From Burkholderia sp. L27(2015) (lineage in GTDB: Bacteria > Pseudomonadota > Gammaproteobacteria > Burkholderiales > Burkholderiaceae), in NCBI RefSeq assembly GCF_009765705.1, contig NZ_LMUX01000021.1, positions 151,607 to 215,606 of the forward strand: a DNA stretch of 64,000 nt. The letters run 5' to 3'. Below the pieces are notes generated by a model. The model did no database searches, was not told where the DNA came from, and worked only from the letters and a program-made list of their open reading frames with translations. The first letter of the stretch is position 1, and every line of letters starts with the position of its first letter. The position numbers and the translations under genes are program-made. Below, one piece after another: positions 9,055 through 18,846 of this stretch.

Positions 9055-10395
9055 ATGAATTCCATTCCGTTTTCCGCGGCGTCCGATACGTTGGCGACGG
9101 CGTCACTGAACGCCGAGGCGCTGGCCGAGTGTGCCCGGCAGATTCAGGTCTGGGGGCGTGAACTGGGTTTCAGCGCGGTGGGGATCAGTACCGTCGATAC
9201 CCATCATCCGGTCGCGGCCGAGGCCCAGGCGAAGCTTGAAGCCCGCTTTGACGCGTGGCTCGCAGCGGGGTACCACGGCGAGATGGATTATATGGCGAAA
9301 CACGGCTCCAAACGCACTCGCCCAGCCGAACTCGTGCCGGGTACGTTACGGGTTATTAGCGTGCGCCTCGATTATCTGCCCGCGGACGTGTTTACGCCAA
9401 CGGCCAGTGCCGCTGCAAACACAAACGCAAACACAAACGCAAACGCAAACGCAAACGCGAATGTAACCGAGCGTGCGACCGCGACTGCGAGCGAAAATGC
9501 GACCGAAACCGCCGCGGCGATCACGAGACACCCCGAGGATTGGCGCCGGGCGGAGTTGTCCCGTTTAAGCGAACCGGGCAGTGCCGTGGTATCGGTCTAC
9601 GCGCGCGGCCGCGATTATCACAAGGTGCTGCGGCAACGTCTGCAGAAACTGGCCGAACGCATCGCCGAGCAGATCGGCCCGTTCGGTCATCGCGTGTTCA
9701 CCGATTCGGCGCCGGTCCTGGAAGTCGAGTTGGCGCGTCGGGCCAACCTGGGCTGGCGCGGCAAACATACTTTGCTGCTGCATCCGCAGCACGGTTCGTT
9801 TTTCTTTCTCGGTGAAATTTATGTCGATATCGCGTTGCCGGTGTCGACGGTAGACGAGGAGCCCGAGGCGCAGTTGCCCGGCGAGATCGATGGGGCGCAT
9901 TGTGGGTCTTGCACGCGCTGTCTGGCGGCCTGTCCGACCGGTGCGATCGTGGCGCCTTATCGAGTTGACGCGCGGCGTTGTATCTCCTATCTGACGATAG
10001 AATTGAAAGGCAGTATCCCGCTTGAGCTTCGACCATTGATCGGTAACCGTGTCTATGGATGCGACGATTGCCAGATGGTGTGTCCGTGGAATAAGTTTGC
10101 GCAGCCTGCGTCGATCGACGATTTCGCACCGCGTAACGGGCTGGACCGGCCCGAGCTGGTCGAGTTGTTCGGATGGAGCGCGGCGCAATTCGATACGCGC
10201 CTGGCTGGCTCGGCGATACGCCGCATCGGATATGAACGTTGGTCGAGAAACCTCGCGGTGGGATTGGGCAATGCGCTGCGCACGCAACTCGAACCGGCGG
10301 CACGCGATGCGGTACTGGCAGCGCTGAGGACGCGCGCGGATGACGATTCGGCGGTAGTGCGAGAGCACGTCGGCTGGGCGCTAGAGGCGGCGTGA
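9055..10395 (+). CDS. queG: Epoxyqueuosine reductase
   Basis: A 446-residue cobalamin- and 4Fe-4S-dependent enzyme that reduces epoxyqueuosine to queuosine in tRNA. Two ferredoxin-like cysteine clusters are present: CGSCTRCLAACPTGAI (about residue 283) and CDDCQMVCPWN (about residue 341). A GRDYHKVLRQRL segment and a HEAT-like C-terminus follow the family pattern. It is longer than the usual 350-390 residues because of a low-complexity Ala/Thr/Asn insertion at roughly residues 118-160, encoded partly by hexanucleotide repeats. The first ATG follows a -10-like TAAAAT. ogt follows immediately. Confidence 0.94.
   Translation: MNSIPFSAASDTLATASLNAEALAECARQIQVWGRELGFSAVGISTVDTHHPVAAEAQAKLEARFDAWLAAGYHGEMDYMAKHGSKRTRPAELVPGTLRVISVRLDYLPADVFTPTASAAANTNANTNANANANANVTERATATASENATETAAAITRHPEDWRRAELSRLSEPGSAVVSVYARGRDYHKVLRQRLQKLAERIAEQIGPFGHRVFTDSAPVLEVELARRANLGWRGKHTLLLHPQHGSFFFLGEIYVDIALPVSTVDEEPEAQLPGEIDGAHCGSCTRCLAACPTGAIVAPYRVDARRCISYLTIELKGSIPLELRPLIGNRVYGCDDCQMVCPWNKFAQPASIDDFAPRNGLDRPELVELFGWSAAQFDTRLAGSAIRRIGYERWSRNLAVGLGNALRTQLEPAARDAVLAALRTRADDDSAVVREHVGWALEAA
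9418..9459 (+). repeat. In-frame hexanucleotide repeat inside queG
   Basis: Seven hexamers of the form AAC(A/G)C(A/G) encode alternating Asn-Thr/Asn-Ala residues. The unit is a multiple of three, so copy-number changes would alter loop length without shifting the frame. Confidence 0.9.
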
Positions 10396-10413
10396 ATGCA
10401 AAGGGGGAGTGTG

Positions 10414-10911
10414 ATGTATCAAGCGGTGATTGATGTGCCATTTGGACGGGTAGGCATTCGTACGAGCCATGGCGCCACGGATTTCGATCCGATGCAGCCT
10501 GAAGTGCTGAAGGAGGTGATCTATCTACTGCCGACTACGGCATTGCGTGCGCCGCAGACGCCGCTTGCGCAGCGCACGGCGCAACAAATCGAACGCTACC
10601 TGGAGCGTCCGGTCAGTGCGTTCGACGTGCCGTTGGATGTCGTCGGCACGGCGTTCCAGCAACGTGTCTGGCAAGCCATCTGCGACATACCGTGTGGGAC
10701 CGTGCGGACCTATGGCCAGTTGGCGCGCCTGATCGGCAGCGCGCCGCGTGCGGTCGGTCAAGCATGCGGCTCGAACTATTTTCCATTATTGATTCCGTGT
10801 CACCGGGTCGTGTCTTCATCGGGAATCGGCGGATTCGCTCATCATGGCGGAGATGGATATTTCCGCGATATCAAGCGCTGGCTGCTTACGCACGAAGGGG
10901 TGAAGTACTGA
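10414..10911 (+). CDS. ogt: Methylated-DNA--[protein]-cysteine S-methyltransferase
   Basis: About 165 residues. This is a suicide repair protein that accepts the alkyl group from O6-alkylguanine in DNA. The active-site motif PCHRVV and the preceding helix-turn-helix region (FQQRVWQAICDIPCGTVRTY, then GQLAR...RAVGQACGSNYF) are intact. The start at 10414 is chosen because a strong AGGGGGA Shine-Dalgarno lies about 5 bases upstream; an in-frame ATG directly after queG (10396) lacks one. The stop overlaps the xerD ATG (TGATG), so the two are likely translationally coupled. Confidence 0.92.
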   Translation: MYQAVIDVPFGRVGIRTSHGATDFDPMQPEVLKEVIYLLPTTALRAPQTPLAQRTAQQIERYLERPVSAFDVPLDVVGTAFQQRVWQAICDIPCGTVRTYGQLARLIGSAPRAVGQACGSNYFPLLIPCHRVVSSSGIGGFAHHGGDGYFRDIKRWLLTHEGVKY

Positions 10912-11918
10912 TGGCAAAAGCGGCTGCGGTGCCTGAAGGTTCCAATGCGGCTACCGTTGCAGCCACGGCTACGGCTACGGCCAAGGTTGCAGCGAGCGAG
11001 CCGCTGTCGGACTCCGCGCAGCGGACCTATCAAGCCAGTATTGGACGGATCGATACCTTTTGCGATGCGATCTGGCTTGAACATGGGCTGTCGCGCAACA
11101 CGCTGTCCGCCTATCGACTCGATTTGAGTTTGTTCGCGCATTGGCTGGCAGCGCAACGCGATCGGGCTTTGGACAGCGTTGAGGAAGATGATCTGAACGG
11201 CTATTTCGCCGTACGGCGCGCCGACAAGGCCACCACTTCGAATCGCCGCCTCTCGGTACTACGCCGCTATTACGCGTGGGCGTTGCGCGAGCACCGCGTG
11301 TCGGTCGATCCTACCTTGAAGGCGCGCGCGGCCCGACAGCCGCTGCGCTTTCCGTCGACGCTCTCGGAAGCGCAAGTCGAAGGCCTGTTGCGAGCGCCCA
11401 ACCTCGACGCTGCGTTGGGCTTGCGCGATCGCACCATGATCGAGTTGATGTATGCGAGCGGTCTGCGAGTGTCCGAACTGGTGACGCTCAAGACCGTCGA
11501 AGTGGGCTTGAACGAAGGTGTGGTGCGGGTACTGGGCAAGGGCTCGAAAGAACGGCTGATCCCGTTTGGCGAAGAAGCGCATGGTTGGCTCACGCGCTAT
11601 CTGCGCGAATCGCGCCCCGCGCTATTGGGCGCGCGTTCGGCCGATGCGTTATTTGTCACCACACGCGGCGGGGCAATGACGCGGCAAGCGTTCTGGTATC
11701 TGCTCAAGCGCTATGCGCTGATCGCCGGCATCAATGCGCCGCTATCGCCGCACACCTTGCGGCACGCGTTTGCGACGCATCTGCTCAATCACGGCGCCGA
11801 CCTGCGTGTGGTGCAATTGCTGCTGGGCCATGCCGACATTTCGACGACACAGATCTACACCCATGTGGCGCGCGAACGACTCAAGACGCTTCATCAGATG
11901 CATCACCCGCGTGGCTGA
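10911..11918 (+). CDS. xerD: Tyrosine recombinase XerD
   Basis: About 335 residues. With XerC it resolves chromosome dimers at dif. The N-terminal SAM-like core-binding domain (LSRNTLSAYRLDLSLFAHWL) is followed by the catalytic domain. Catalytic residues visible are Arg in ASGLRVSELVTLK, Lys in GKGSKERLIPFG, His-x-x-Arg in SPHTLRHAFATHLL, His in LLGHADISTTQIY and the nucleophilic Tyr in TQIYTHV. A low-complexity Ala/Thr-rich tail of about 40 residues precedes the core, as in related Burkholderiaceae proteins. The ATG overlaps the ogt stop by one base. Confidence 0.95.
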   Translation: MAKAAAVPEGSNAATVAATATATAKVAASEPLSDSAQRTYQASIGRIDTFCDAIWLEHGLSRNTLSAYRLDLSLFAHWLAAQRDRALDSVEEDDLNGYFAVRRADKATTSNRRLSVLRRYYAWALREHRVSVDPTLKARAARQPLRFPSTLSEAQVEGLLRAPNLDAALGLRDRTMIELMYASGLRVSELVTLKTVEVGLNEGVVRVLGKGSKERLIPFGEEAHGWLTRYLRESRPALLGARSADALFVTTRGGAMTRQAFWYLLKRYALIAGINAPLSPHTLRHAFATHLLNHGADLRVVQLLLGHADISTTQIYTHVARERLKTLHQMHHPRG

Positions 11919-11962
11919 ACAGCGCGGCGCAGGCTAAGGCTTCGTGCTCCGCCGACGATCTT

Positions 11963-11968
11963 TACAAT
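11963..11968 (+). promoter_or_regulatory. Putative -10 box of ybaK (near-leaderless)
   Basis: TACAAT ends 6 bases before the ATG at 11975. There is no Shine-Dalgarno sequence between them, so a leaderless transcript is likely if this box is used. Confidence 0.45.
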
Positions 11969-11974
11969 AACGCT

Positions 11975-12466
11975 ATGAGCAAACAGAAACACGTATCCGA
12001 GACCCAGGCGACACAGTTCTTGCGCAAGCATCAGGTGGCATTCGGGGAGCATCCGTACACCTACGTCGACCATGGTGGCACGACCGAATCGGCTCGCCAG
12101 CTTGGCGTGGACGAGCACCACGTCATCAAGACCCTGGTGATGGAGGACGATCAAGCCAAGCCATTGATCGTGCTGATGCACGGTGACCGCACGGTGTCGA
12201 CCAAAAACCTGGCGCGGCAAATTGGCGTGAAACGAGTCGAACCGTGCAAGCCCGAGGTGGCGAATCGCCATTCCGGTTACTTGGTGGGCGGCACCTCGCC
12301 GTTTGGCTTAAAGAAAGCGATGCCGGTGTACTTCGAAGAGAGCATCCTCGAGCTGCCGCTGATTTACCTCAATGGTGGGCGGCGCGGTTATCTGGTGAGT
12401 CTGGTGCCGGATGTCCTGACCCGCCTGCTGGAGGCCAAGCCGGTGAATTGCGCCAGCGTTGAATGA
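11975..12466 (+). CDS. ybaK: Cys-tRNA(Pro)/Cys-tRNA(Cys) deacylase, YbaK/EbsC family
   Basis: A 163-residue trans-editing protein that hydrolyses misacylated Cys-tRNA(Pro). Family features are the N-terminal TQATQFLRKHQVAFGEHPYT, DEHHVIKTLVMEDD, the conserved Lys in VSTKNLARQIGVKRVEPC, and the YbaK signature VGGTSPFGLKKAMPVYFEES. The start ATG is the first in a sensible frame and follows a TACAAT box by 6 bases. It stands alone between xerD and plsY. Confidence 0.92.
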   Translation: MSKQKHVSETQATQFLRKHQVAFGEHPYTYVDHGGTTESARQLGVDEHHVIKTLVMEDDQAKPLIVLMHGDRTVSTKNLARQIGVKRVEPCKPEVANRHSGYLVGGTSPFGLKKAMPVYFEESILELPLIYLNGGRRGYLVSLVPDVLTRLLEAKPVNCASVE

Positions 12467-12624
12467 ACTGTGTAGCGGCGCAGGATCGTGGCTGATAGCA
12501 CGAGGGACGGCGTGATCCGGTGGAGGCCTCTGCGGTGATTGAGCGGGGTAATCCAGTGTAGGTCGGGCCCGCGACCTTCGGTACAATGCGCGCCTGACCA
12601 TTGCTAATTTGTCGCAAACTCATC

Positions 12625-13284
12625 ATGTCCATTCTGTCTATCGATTTGCTTGTCGCCGTGTTGGCTTACCTGATCGGCTCCGTGTCATTCGCGGTGCTGG
12701 TCAGCGCCGGCATGGGGCTCGCCGATCCGCGCTCGTATGGTTCGAAGAACCCGGGCGCAACCAATGTGCTGCGCAGTGGCAACAAGCTGGCAGCCGTGCT
12801 GACCTTGCTTGGCGACGCGCTCAAAGGTTGGCTTGCGGTTTGGCTGACTCAGCATTTCGCCGCGCGTTTCGGCCTCGATGACGATGCCATCGCGCTGGCT
12901 GCGCTCGCCGTCTTTATCGGTCACCTTTATCCGGTGTTCTTTCGCTTCAAGGGCGGCAAGGGTGTGGCGACTGCGGCGGGGATACTATTGGCGATCGACC
13001 CCATCCTCGGCTTGGCAACCCTGGCAACCTGGCTGATCGTCGCGTTTTTCATCCGCTACTCTTCGCTGGCCGCATTGATCTCGGCGTTGTTCGCGCCGTT
13101 CTTCGATTTTTTGATGTTCGGCACCAGCCCCATTCTGTTGGCCGTTTTTTTGATGAGCGCGTTATTGATTTATCGGCACAGCGGGAACATTGCGAAGCTG
13201 ATAGCCGGTAAGGAAAGCCGCATCGGCGAGAAAAAGACGGCGGCCGGTGTGAAGCCCGCGCCGGCGAAAAGCGCTAAAAAATAG
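12625..13284 (+). CDS. plsY: Acyl-phosphate glycerol-3-phosphate acyltransferase
   Basis: A 219-residue inner-membrane enzyme that transfers the acyl group of acyl-phosphate to glycerol-3-phosphate, the first committed step of phospholipid synthesis. The three conserved cytoplasmic motifs are visible: [34 protein letters not shown] and the terminal-loop [20 protein letters not shown]. About five hydrophobic helices alternate with them. The tail is Lys/Ala-rich. The ATG at 12625 gives the canonical short N-terminus [26 protein letters not shown] box at 12582-12587 may be its promoter. Confidence 0.95.
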   Translation: MSILSIDLLVAVLAYLIGSVSFAVLVSAGMGLADPRSYGSKNPGATNVLRSGNKLAAVLTLLGDALKGWLAVWLTQHFAARFGLDDDAIALAALAVFIGHLYPVFFRFKGGKGVATAAGILLAIDPILGLATLATWLIVAFFIRYSSLAALISALFAPFFDFLMFGTSPILLAVFLMSALLIYRHSGNIAKLIAGKESRIGEKKTAAGVKPAPAKSAKK

Positions 13285-13381
13285 TCGATGCGTCATCGGG
13301 CCGAACAGGGGGCGGGGCACGCTTGCGCGTAACCGTGGGCGGTCGTAATCAAGCGAACGCCCCCGCTCACTGGCTGCCGTT

Positions 13382-13867
13382 TTAATCGCGGAAGTTATTG
13401 AAGTCCAGCGGTGTATCGGTCACATCCTTGCGCATCAACGCAATCGCGGCTTGCAGGTCGTCGCGTTTGGTGCCGGTCACGCGCACCGCATCGCCCTGTA
13501 TGCTTGCTTGCACCTTGATCTTGCTGTCCTTGAGCAGGCGCACGATTTTCTTCGACAGATCGCCTGAAACGCCTTTCTTGATCGTGATGACTTGCTTGAT
13601 CTTGTCGCCGCCGATCTTCTCGACCTTGCCGTAGTCGAGAAAACGTACGTCGACGTTGCGCTTGGCCATCTTGTTGATCATGACGTCCTTGACCTGGCTG
13701 AGCTTGAAATCGCCGTCGGCATAGCAGGTTAGGTCGTTTTCCTTATGCTCGATGCGGGCATCGGAGCCTTTGAAGTCGAAACGGGTCGAAATTTCCTTGT
13801 TCGACTGTTCGATCGCGTTTTTGACTTCAATCATGTTTGCTTCGCAAACGACGTCAAACGATGGCAT
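13382..13867 (-). CDS. yajQ: YajQ family cyclic-di-GMP/nucleotide-binding protein
   Basis: A 161-residue small cytosolic protein. The start [20 protein letters not shown] is the standard N-terminus and has AAAGGA 7 bases upstream. The body contains [20 protein letters not shown] and [20 protein letters not shown], with the C-terminus [20 protein letters not shown], a two-domain ferredoxin-like fold. Some homologues bind c-di-GMP and act with LysR-type regulators; others were proposed to bind tRNA or nucleotides. No neighbouring gene clarifies the role. It is convergent with plsY. Confidence 0.9.
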   Translation of the reverse strand: MPSFDVVCEANMIEVKNAIEQSNKEISTRFDFKGSDARIEHKENDLTCYADGDFKLSQVKDVMINKMAKRNVDVRFLDYGKVEKIGGDKIKQVITIKKGVSGDLSKKIVRLLKDSKIKVQASIQGDAVRVTGTKRDDLQAAIALMRKDVTDTPLDFNNFRD

Positions 13868-13981
13868 GAGCTGTCCTTTTGGGTGAGGCGGCATACGGGC
13901 GCGCCAGGGTTACATTGTGCTGGCAACCGGCGCAGCGCGGCCGACTCTGTTTTGGCTTGCTGGCAATGCCAGCGTGCTCGT

Positions 13982-13987
13982 TATAAT
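13982..13987 (+). promoter_or_regulatory. Putative -10 box upstream of murB
   Basis: A consensus TATAAT, about 85 bases before the murB GTG start, in the divergent gap between yajQ and murB. No clear -35 partner was found. Confidence 0.4.
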
Positions 13988-14072
13988 TCGGGTTACTGGT
14001 ATTTTACCGGTGCCGCTCGTTTTGCCCAAGTTCGTCGAGGGCAGGGCTGTTAGTCTCTGACTTCGTGACTCC

Positions 14073-15113
14073 GTGTCTTCCTCACTGCCGCCTATGGCCG
14101 ACCTGATCGCCGACTTCTCGCTGTTGCCCCACAATACCTTTGGCTTCGATGTCAAAGCGCGCTACGCCTATAGCGTGGAGTATGAGGCTCAATTACCCGC
14201 GCTGCTAGCGCATCCGCGCTTGGCCAAGCTGCCACGGCTGATTTTGGGCGGCGGCAGCAACGTGGTGTTGACCGGCGACTTCGAGGGCGCGGTGTGGCTG
14301 GTGCGTTTGGCCGGCCGACGCCTGTTGCGCGAAGATGCCGATGCCTTTTACGTCGAGGCCGCTGCCGGCGAGAACTGGCATGATTTCGTCGCATGGACAT
14401 TGGAGCAGGGCTACCCGGGGCTTGAAAACCTGGCGCTGATTCCCGGCACGGTGGGGGCGGCGCCCATCCAGAATATTGGGGCCTATGGGATCGAGATGGC
14501 GGAACACTTCGACCGCCTGCGCGCGTTCGACCTGAGTTCGGGCACGATTTGCGAGTTCGATCTTGCCGATTGTGCGTTCGGGTACCGGGACAGCATCTTC
14601 AAGCGGGCTGCCCGGGGCTGTTATCTGATTCTATCTGTGACTTTTCGCTTGCCCAAGCAATGGCAGCCACGGGCGGGCTACGCCGATGTGGCGCGTGCTT
14701 TGGCTGAGCGCGGCATTGCACAGCCGAGCGCGCAGAATATTTTCGACGCGGTCGTCGCGGTTCGCCGCGCGAAGCTGCCGGACCCGTTGCAGACTGGCAA
14801 TGCCGGCAGTTTTTTCAAGAACCCGGTCGTCGATGCCGCGCAGTTTGAAGCGCTTGCGCATCGCGAGCCAGGTCTCGTGTCGTACCGGCAAGCGGACGGC
14901 CGCTTTAAGCTGGCAGCGGGCTGGCTAATCGAGCAGACGGGATGGAAAGGCCGCGCGCTAGGCGAGGCGGCGGTGCATGAGCGTCAGGCCTTGGTTTTGA
15001 TCAATCGCGGCGGGGCGGATGGTCGTCAGGTGCTGGCGCTGGCCGACGCAATACGCGCGAGCGTGCAGGAACGCTTCGGTGTCGAATTGGAAGCCGAGCC
15101 CGTGGTGGTGTGA
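14073..15113 (+). CDS. murB: UDP-N-acetylenolpyruvoylglucosamine reductase
   Basis: A 346-residue FAD enzyme that reduces UDP-GlcNAc-enolpyruvate to UDP-MurNAc in peptidoglycan synthesis. Type I MurB motifs are [52 protein letters not shown] and the catalytic-serine region [15 protein letters not shown]. The C-terminus ends with [19 protein letters not shown] at 14073 is the longest start; ATG at 14094 is equally possible, since neither has a Shine-Dalgarno sequence. It ends just before a 13-bp tandem repeat array and a bidirectional terminator shared with argG. Confidence 0.95.
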   Translation: MSSSLPPMADLIADFSLLPHNTFGFDVKARYAYSVEYEAQLPALLAHPRLAKLPRLILGGGSNVVLTGDFEGAVWLVRLAGRRLLREDADAFYVEAAAGENWHDFVAWTLEQGYPGLENLALIPGTVGAAPIQNIGAYGIEMAEHFDRLRAFDLSSGTICEFDLADCAFGYRDSIFKRAARGCYLILSVTFRLPKQWQPRAGYADVARALAERGIAQPSAQNIFDAVVAVRRAKLPDPLQTGNAGSFFKNPVVDAAQFEALAHREPGLVSYRQADGRFKLAAGWLIEQTGWKGRALGEAAVHERQALVLINRGGADGRQVLALADAIRASVQERFGVELEAEPVVV

Positions 15114-15117
15114 GATG

Positions 15118-15187
15118 GTGATGTGAAGCGGTGATGTGAAGCGGTGGTGTGAGGCGGTGGTGTGAGGCGGTGGTGTGAGGCGGTGAT
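15118..15187. repeat. Five-copy 13-bp tandem repeat after murB
   Basis: Units run 15118-15182: two copies of GTGATGTGAAGCG, then three of GTGGTGTGAGGCG, then a partial GTGAT. The array begins 4 bases after the murB stop. The first bases resemble the end of murB itself (GTGGTGGTGTGA), so the unit may have arisen from the 3' end of the gene. Confidence 0.92.
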
Positions 15188-15189
15188 AT

Positions 15190-15225
15190 AAAAAAGCGCT
15201 CGGAAATTTTCCGAGCGCTTTTTCC
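15190..15225. terminator. Bidirectional intrinsic terminator between murB and argG
   Basis: A near-perfect inverted repeat, AAAAAGCGCTCGGAAA / TTTCCGAGCGCTTTTT, gives a GC-rich stem with T-runs on both strands. It serves convergent murB (+) and argG (-). Confidence 0.92.
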
Positions 15226-15311
15226 AGCGTTAATGCAGCTTACGCAGTGTAATTTCACATCGTAGCCACTACGTCAAAGCCAGCTACAACGCGAACAACA
15301 CCCTGCGCGCC

Positions 15312-16538
15312 TCAGGAACGCTTGCGTCGTGCGTTTTCGGCGATGCGCATGCGCAGGGCATTGAGCTTGATAAAGCCGCCGGCATCAGCCTGGTTGTAGG
15401 CGCCACCGTCATCGTCGAAGGTCGCGATGTTCTTGTCGAACAAGGTTTCCTTCGAATCGCGCGCGACGACCGTCGCGCTGCCTTTGTACAACTTGATGCG
15501 TACCCAGCCATTGACGCTTTGCTGCGTGTGATCGATCAGCACTTGCAGCGCGCGGCGCTCCGGGCTCCACCAATAACCGTTGTAAATCAGCGCGGCGTAG
15601 CGTGCCATCAGATCGTCTTTCAAGTGCGCCACTTCGCGATCGAGCGTGATCGATTCGATGCCGCGGTGGCCCTTGAGCATGATGGTGCCACCCGGCGTTT
15701 CATAGCAGCCGCGCGATTTCATGCCGACGTAGCGGTTTTCAACCAGATCGAGGCGTCCGACACCGTGCTTGCCGCCCAGCGCATTCAACTCGGTCAACAT
15801 TTCAGCCGGCGATAGGGCACGACCGTTCAATGCCACCGGGTCGCCGTTCTTGTACTCGATATCGACATATTCCGGCGTATCCGGCGCGGCTTCGGGCGCG
15901 ACCGTCCAGCGCCACATGTCGGCTTCGGCTTCGGCTTTCGGGTCTTCCAGATGGCGACCTTCGAACGAAATGTGCAGCAGGTTGGCGTCCATCGAATAGG
16001 GCGCGCCGCCTTGCTTGTGCTTCATCTCGATCGGAATGCCGGCTTTCTCGGCATACGCGAGCAGTTTTTCACGCGACAGCAGATCCCACTCGCGCCACGG
16101 CGCGATGACCTTGATGCCTGGTTCGAGCGCGTAATAACCGAGTTCGAAACGCACCTGATCGTTGCCCTTGCCGGTTGCGCCGTGCGAAACCGATTGCGCG
16201 CCCGTGGAGCGGGCAATTTCGATCTGGCGCTTGGCGATCAGCGGGCGCGCAATCGAGGTGCCCAGCAGGTATTCGCCTTCGTAAATGGCATTGCAGCGAA
16301 ACATCGGGAACACGAAATCGCGGACAAATTCTTCGCGCAAGTCGTCGATGAAAATATTTTCCGGCTTGATGCCCATTTGCAGCGCTTTCTTGCGCGCGGG
16401 CTCGAGCTCTTCGCCCTGGCCGATATCGGCCGTGAACGTGACGACTTCGGCGTCGTAGTTGTCCTGCAGCCATTTAAGGATGACGGAGGTGTCCAGCCCG
16501 CCCGAGTAGGCAAGCACGACTTTCTGATGATCGCTCAT
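15312..16538 (-). CDS. argG: Argininosuccinate synthase
   Basis: A 408-residue enzyme that condenses citrulline and aspartate with ATP to argininosuccinate, the penultimate arginine step. The N-terminal P-loop [19 protein letters not shown], the [14 protein letters not shown] segment, [15 protein letters not shown] and [19 protein letters not shown] are all typical. Length is normal. The upstream neighbour on the same strand is argF (140 bases away), so the two may share arginine-responsive control, although no ARG box was identified by eye. Its transcript ends at the bidirectional terminator shared with murB. Confidence 0.97.
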   Translation of the reverse strand: MSDHQKVVLAYSGGLDTSVILKWLQDNYDAEVVTFTADIGQGEELEPARKKALQMGIKPENIFIDDLREEFVRDFVFPMFRCNAIYEGEYLLGTSIARPLIAKRQIEIARSTGAQSVSHGATGKGNDQVRFELGYYALEPGIKVIAPWREWDLLSREKLLAYAEKAGIPIEMKHKQGGAPYSMDANLLHISFEGRHLEDPKAEAEADMWRWTVAPEAAPDTPEYVDIEYKNGDPVALNGRALSPAEMLTELNALGGKHGVGRLDLVENRYVGMKSRGCYETPGGTIMLKGHRGIESITLDREVAHLKDDLMARYAALIYNGYWWSPERRALQVLIDHTQQSVNGWVRIKLYKGSATVVARDSKETLFDKNIATFDDDGGAYNQADAGGFIKLNALRMRIAENARRKRS

Positions 16539-16678
16539 AGTGAATCCATAGCTTGAGAAGGGAGGCCGCCCGGTTGGCTAAGCCCGCCCGTTATTTTGAC
16601 ATTGTTTGCAAACCGGCTTTCGACATTTAATCATGCTGCGCGATGCCGCCGGTGCATCGCGCGGGTCTTGGGTCTAGC

Positions 16679-17608
<930 letters not shown>

Positions 17609-17795
17609 GAAACTAATATGGCAAGCAGCGGGAGTATGGGTGCCCTGCTGCGGCCGCTCCCTTAGGTAAGTCTTGGAAGGATAAAGGATTTCGTTGCATT
17701 TGACGAGCCGCCCCGGCGACTCCACAGCGTTATGACCGGGATATGACGCTGTTTTCCAGCCCGCCATGCAAGCTGCGTTCAGAGGGTGGGTAGGC

Positions 17796-17801
17796 TATAA
17801 T
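17796..17801 (+). promoter_or_regulatory. -10 box of the DUF3579 gene
   Basis: A consensus TATAAT, 26 bases upstream of the ATG at 17828, in the divergent gap between argF and the DUF3579 gene. Confidence 0.5.
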
Positions 17802-17827
17802 TCGCCTCGCAGTTCCAGAGTGAAAAA

Positions 17828-18187
17828 ATGCAGAACAACTTGCCTATGGCCGAAGAATTCCCCAACGGATATTTCATTCAAGGTGTCACGAAAGACGGGA
17901 AGCGTTTTCGGCCCAGTGATTGGTCGGAGCGTCTTTGCGGCGTGATGTCACAGTTTGGTCCCAGCACTGGCGTGATTGGACGTAACGCGCGCCTGCAGTA
18001 TTCTCTCTACGTCCGTCCCACCCTGCTCGGCGATATCAAATGCGTGTGGGTCGACGCGCGCCTGCGCGATGTCGAACCGATGGCATTCAACTTCGTGATG
18101 AATTTCGCCAAGGACAACGGCCAGGTTGTCACGGAAGGATGCTTGTTGCACGACGGCGTACCCGCGTCGATATTCACGCCGCGCTGA
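17828..18187 (+). CDS. DUF3579 protein
   Basis: A 119-residue cytosolic protein with the features of DUF3579, a betaproteobacterial family of unknown function often found beside argF: FIQGVTKDGKRFRPSDWSER, GVMSQFGPS, YSLYVRPTLLGDIKCVWVDA and a final FTPR. No catalytic motif is obvious. The ATG at 17828 is preceded by a weak GAG; ATG at 17846 (MAEEFPNGYF) is an alternative. It has its own consensus -10 box. It is followed by a short tandem repeat and a strong terminator. Confidence 0.85.
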   Translation: MQNNLPMAEEFPNGYFIQGVTKDGKRFRPSDWSERLCGVMSQFGPSTGVIGRNARLQYSLYVRPTLLGDIKCVWVDARLRDVEPMAFNFVMNFAKDNGQVVTEGCLLHDGVPASIFTPR

Positions 18188-18223
18188 GTGAGCCCTCTGC
18201 CGCTCGTGCGGCATACGCTGATA

Positions 18224-18280
18224 CCGCAAACAACCCGCAAACAACCCGCAAACAACCCGCAAAAAAACCCGCAAAAAAAC
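18224..18280. repeat. Tandem repeat of 11-12 bp units after the DUF3579 gene
   Basis: Three copies of CCGCAAACAAC are followed by two of CCGCAAAAAAAC. The last copies grade into the left arm of the adjacent terminator, so the array may have grown out of terminator sequence or the reverse. Confidence 0.9.
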
Positions 18281-18286
18281 CCAAGC

Positions 18287-18313
18287 AAAAAGCCCGCTGC
18301 GTGCGGGCTTTTT
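18287..18313. terminator. Intrinsic terminator between the DUF3579 gene and rpsT
   Basis: An 11-bp perfect stem AAAAAGCCCGC / GCGGGCTTTTT with a 5-base loop. T-runs on both strands allow it to end transcription from both convergent genes. Confidence 0.9.
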
Positions 18314-18414
18314 GTTCTATCGCAGGAAACAGGTTGGGGTGAGCCGGGCAGGCTAGCTGCCGGACTGGGCCCTGAGTGTTACTAGGCGCTTATTTGGCGC
18401 TTACTGCGTGATGC

Positions 18415-18696
18415 TTACTGCGCAGCAGCCGGAGCCGACAGGCCCTTGATCGCAGCGGACAGGCGGCTCTTCTGGCGAGCGGCCCGGTTTTTGTGAATGA
18501 TGTTCTTGTCAGCGATGATATCGAGCGTCTTCGACGATTTCTTGAAGATCTCGTTTGCTGCAGCTTGATCGCCGGTTTCGATGGCCTTGCGAACAGCCTT
18601 GATTGCGGTGCGCAGCTTCGAGCGCAGTGCCGAGTTGTGCGAGTTGGCTTTGGCAGCCTGACGGGCACGCTTGCGAGCTTGTGCGGAGTTTGCCAT
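18415..18696 (-). CDS. rpsT: 30S ribosomal protein S20
   Basis: A 93-residue basic helical protein that binds 16S rRNA in the body of the 30S subunit. [37 protein letters not shown] and [17 protein letters not shown] are the standard S20 sequence, followed by a short Ala-rich tail. AAGGA lies 6 bases upstream of the ATG. It is monocistronic. A good promoter lies about 120 bases upstream, leaving a leader of about 110 bases that could hold the autoregulatory site known for S20 in other bacteria. Confidence 0.97.
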   Translation of the reverse strand: MANSAQARKRARQAAKANSHNSALRSKLRTAIKAVRKAIETGDQAAANEIFKKSSKTLDIIADKNIIHKNRAARQKSRLSAAIKGLSAPAAAQ

Positions 18697-18816
18697 GACG
18701 TTTCCTTATCCTGTTTCCTGATCCAACCTGCACCCGAACTCGCTGGAACGCGGTCGAGTGCCGAAAAGTGAATGCGATACACCACTGCGTTTAGGTGCAT
18801 CTCGTGAGAACCGCGG

Positions 18817-18846
18817 AGTATAGCGCATTATTTGCGGGTTTGGCAA
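18817..18846 (-). promoter_or_regulatory. Sigma-70 promoter of rpsT
   Basis: On the minus strand, TTGCCA (18846-18841) and TATACT (18822-18817) are separated by 18 bases. Predicted transcription starts near 18810, giving a leader of about 114 bases. Confidence 0.65.

Noticed and set aside
18224-18280. Repeats considered as a minimal CRISPR array
   Set aside because: Units are only 11-12 bp with no spacers and no cas genes nearby.
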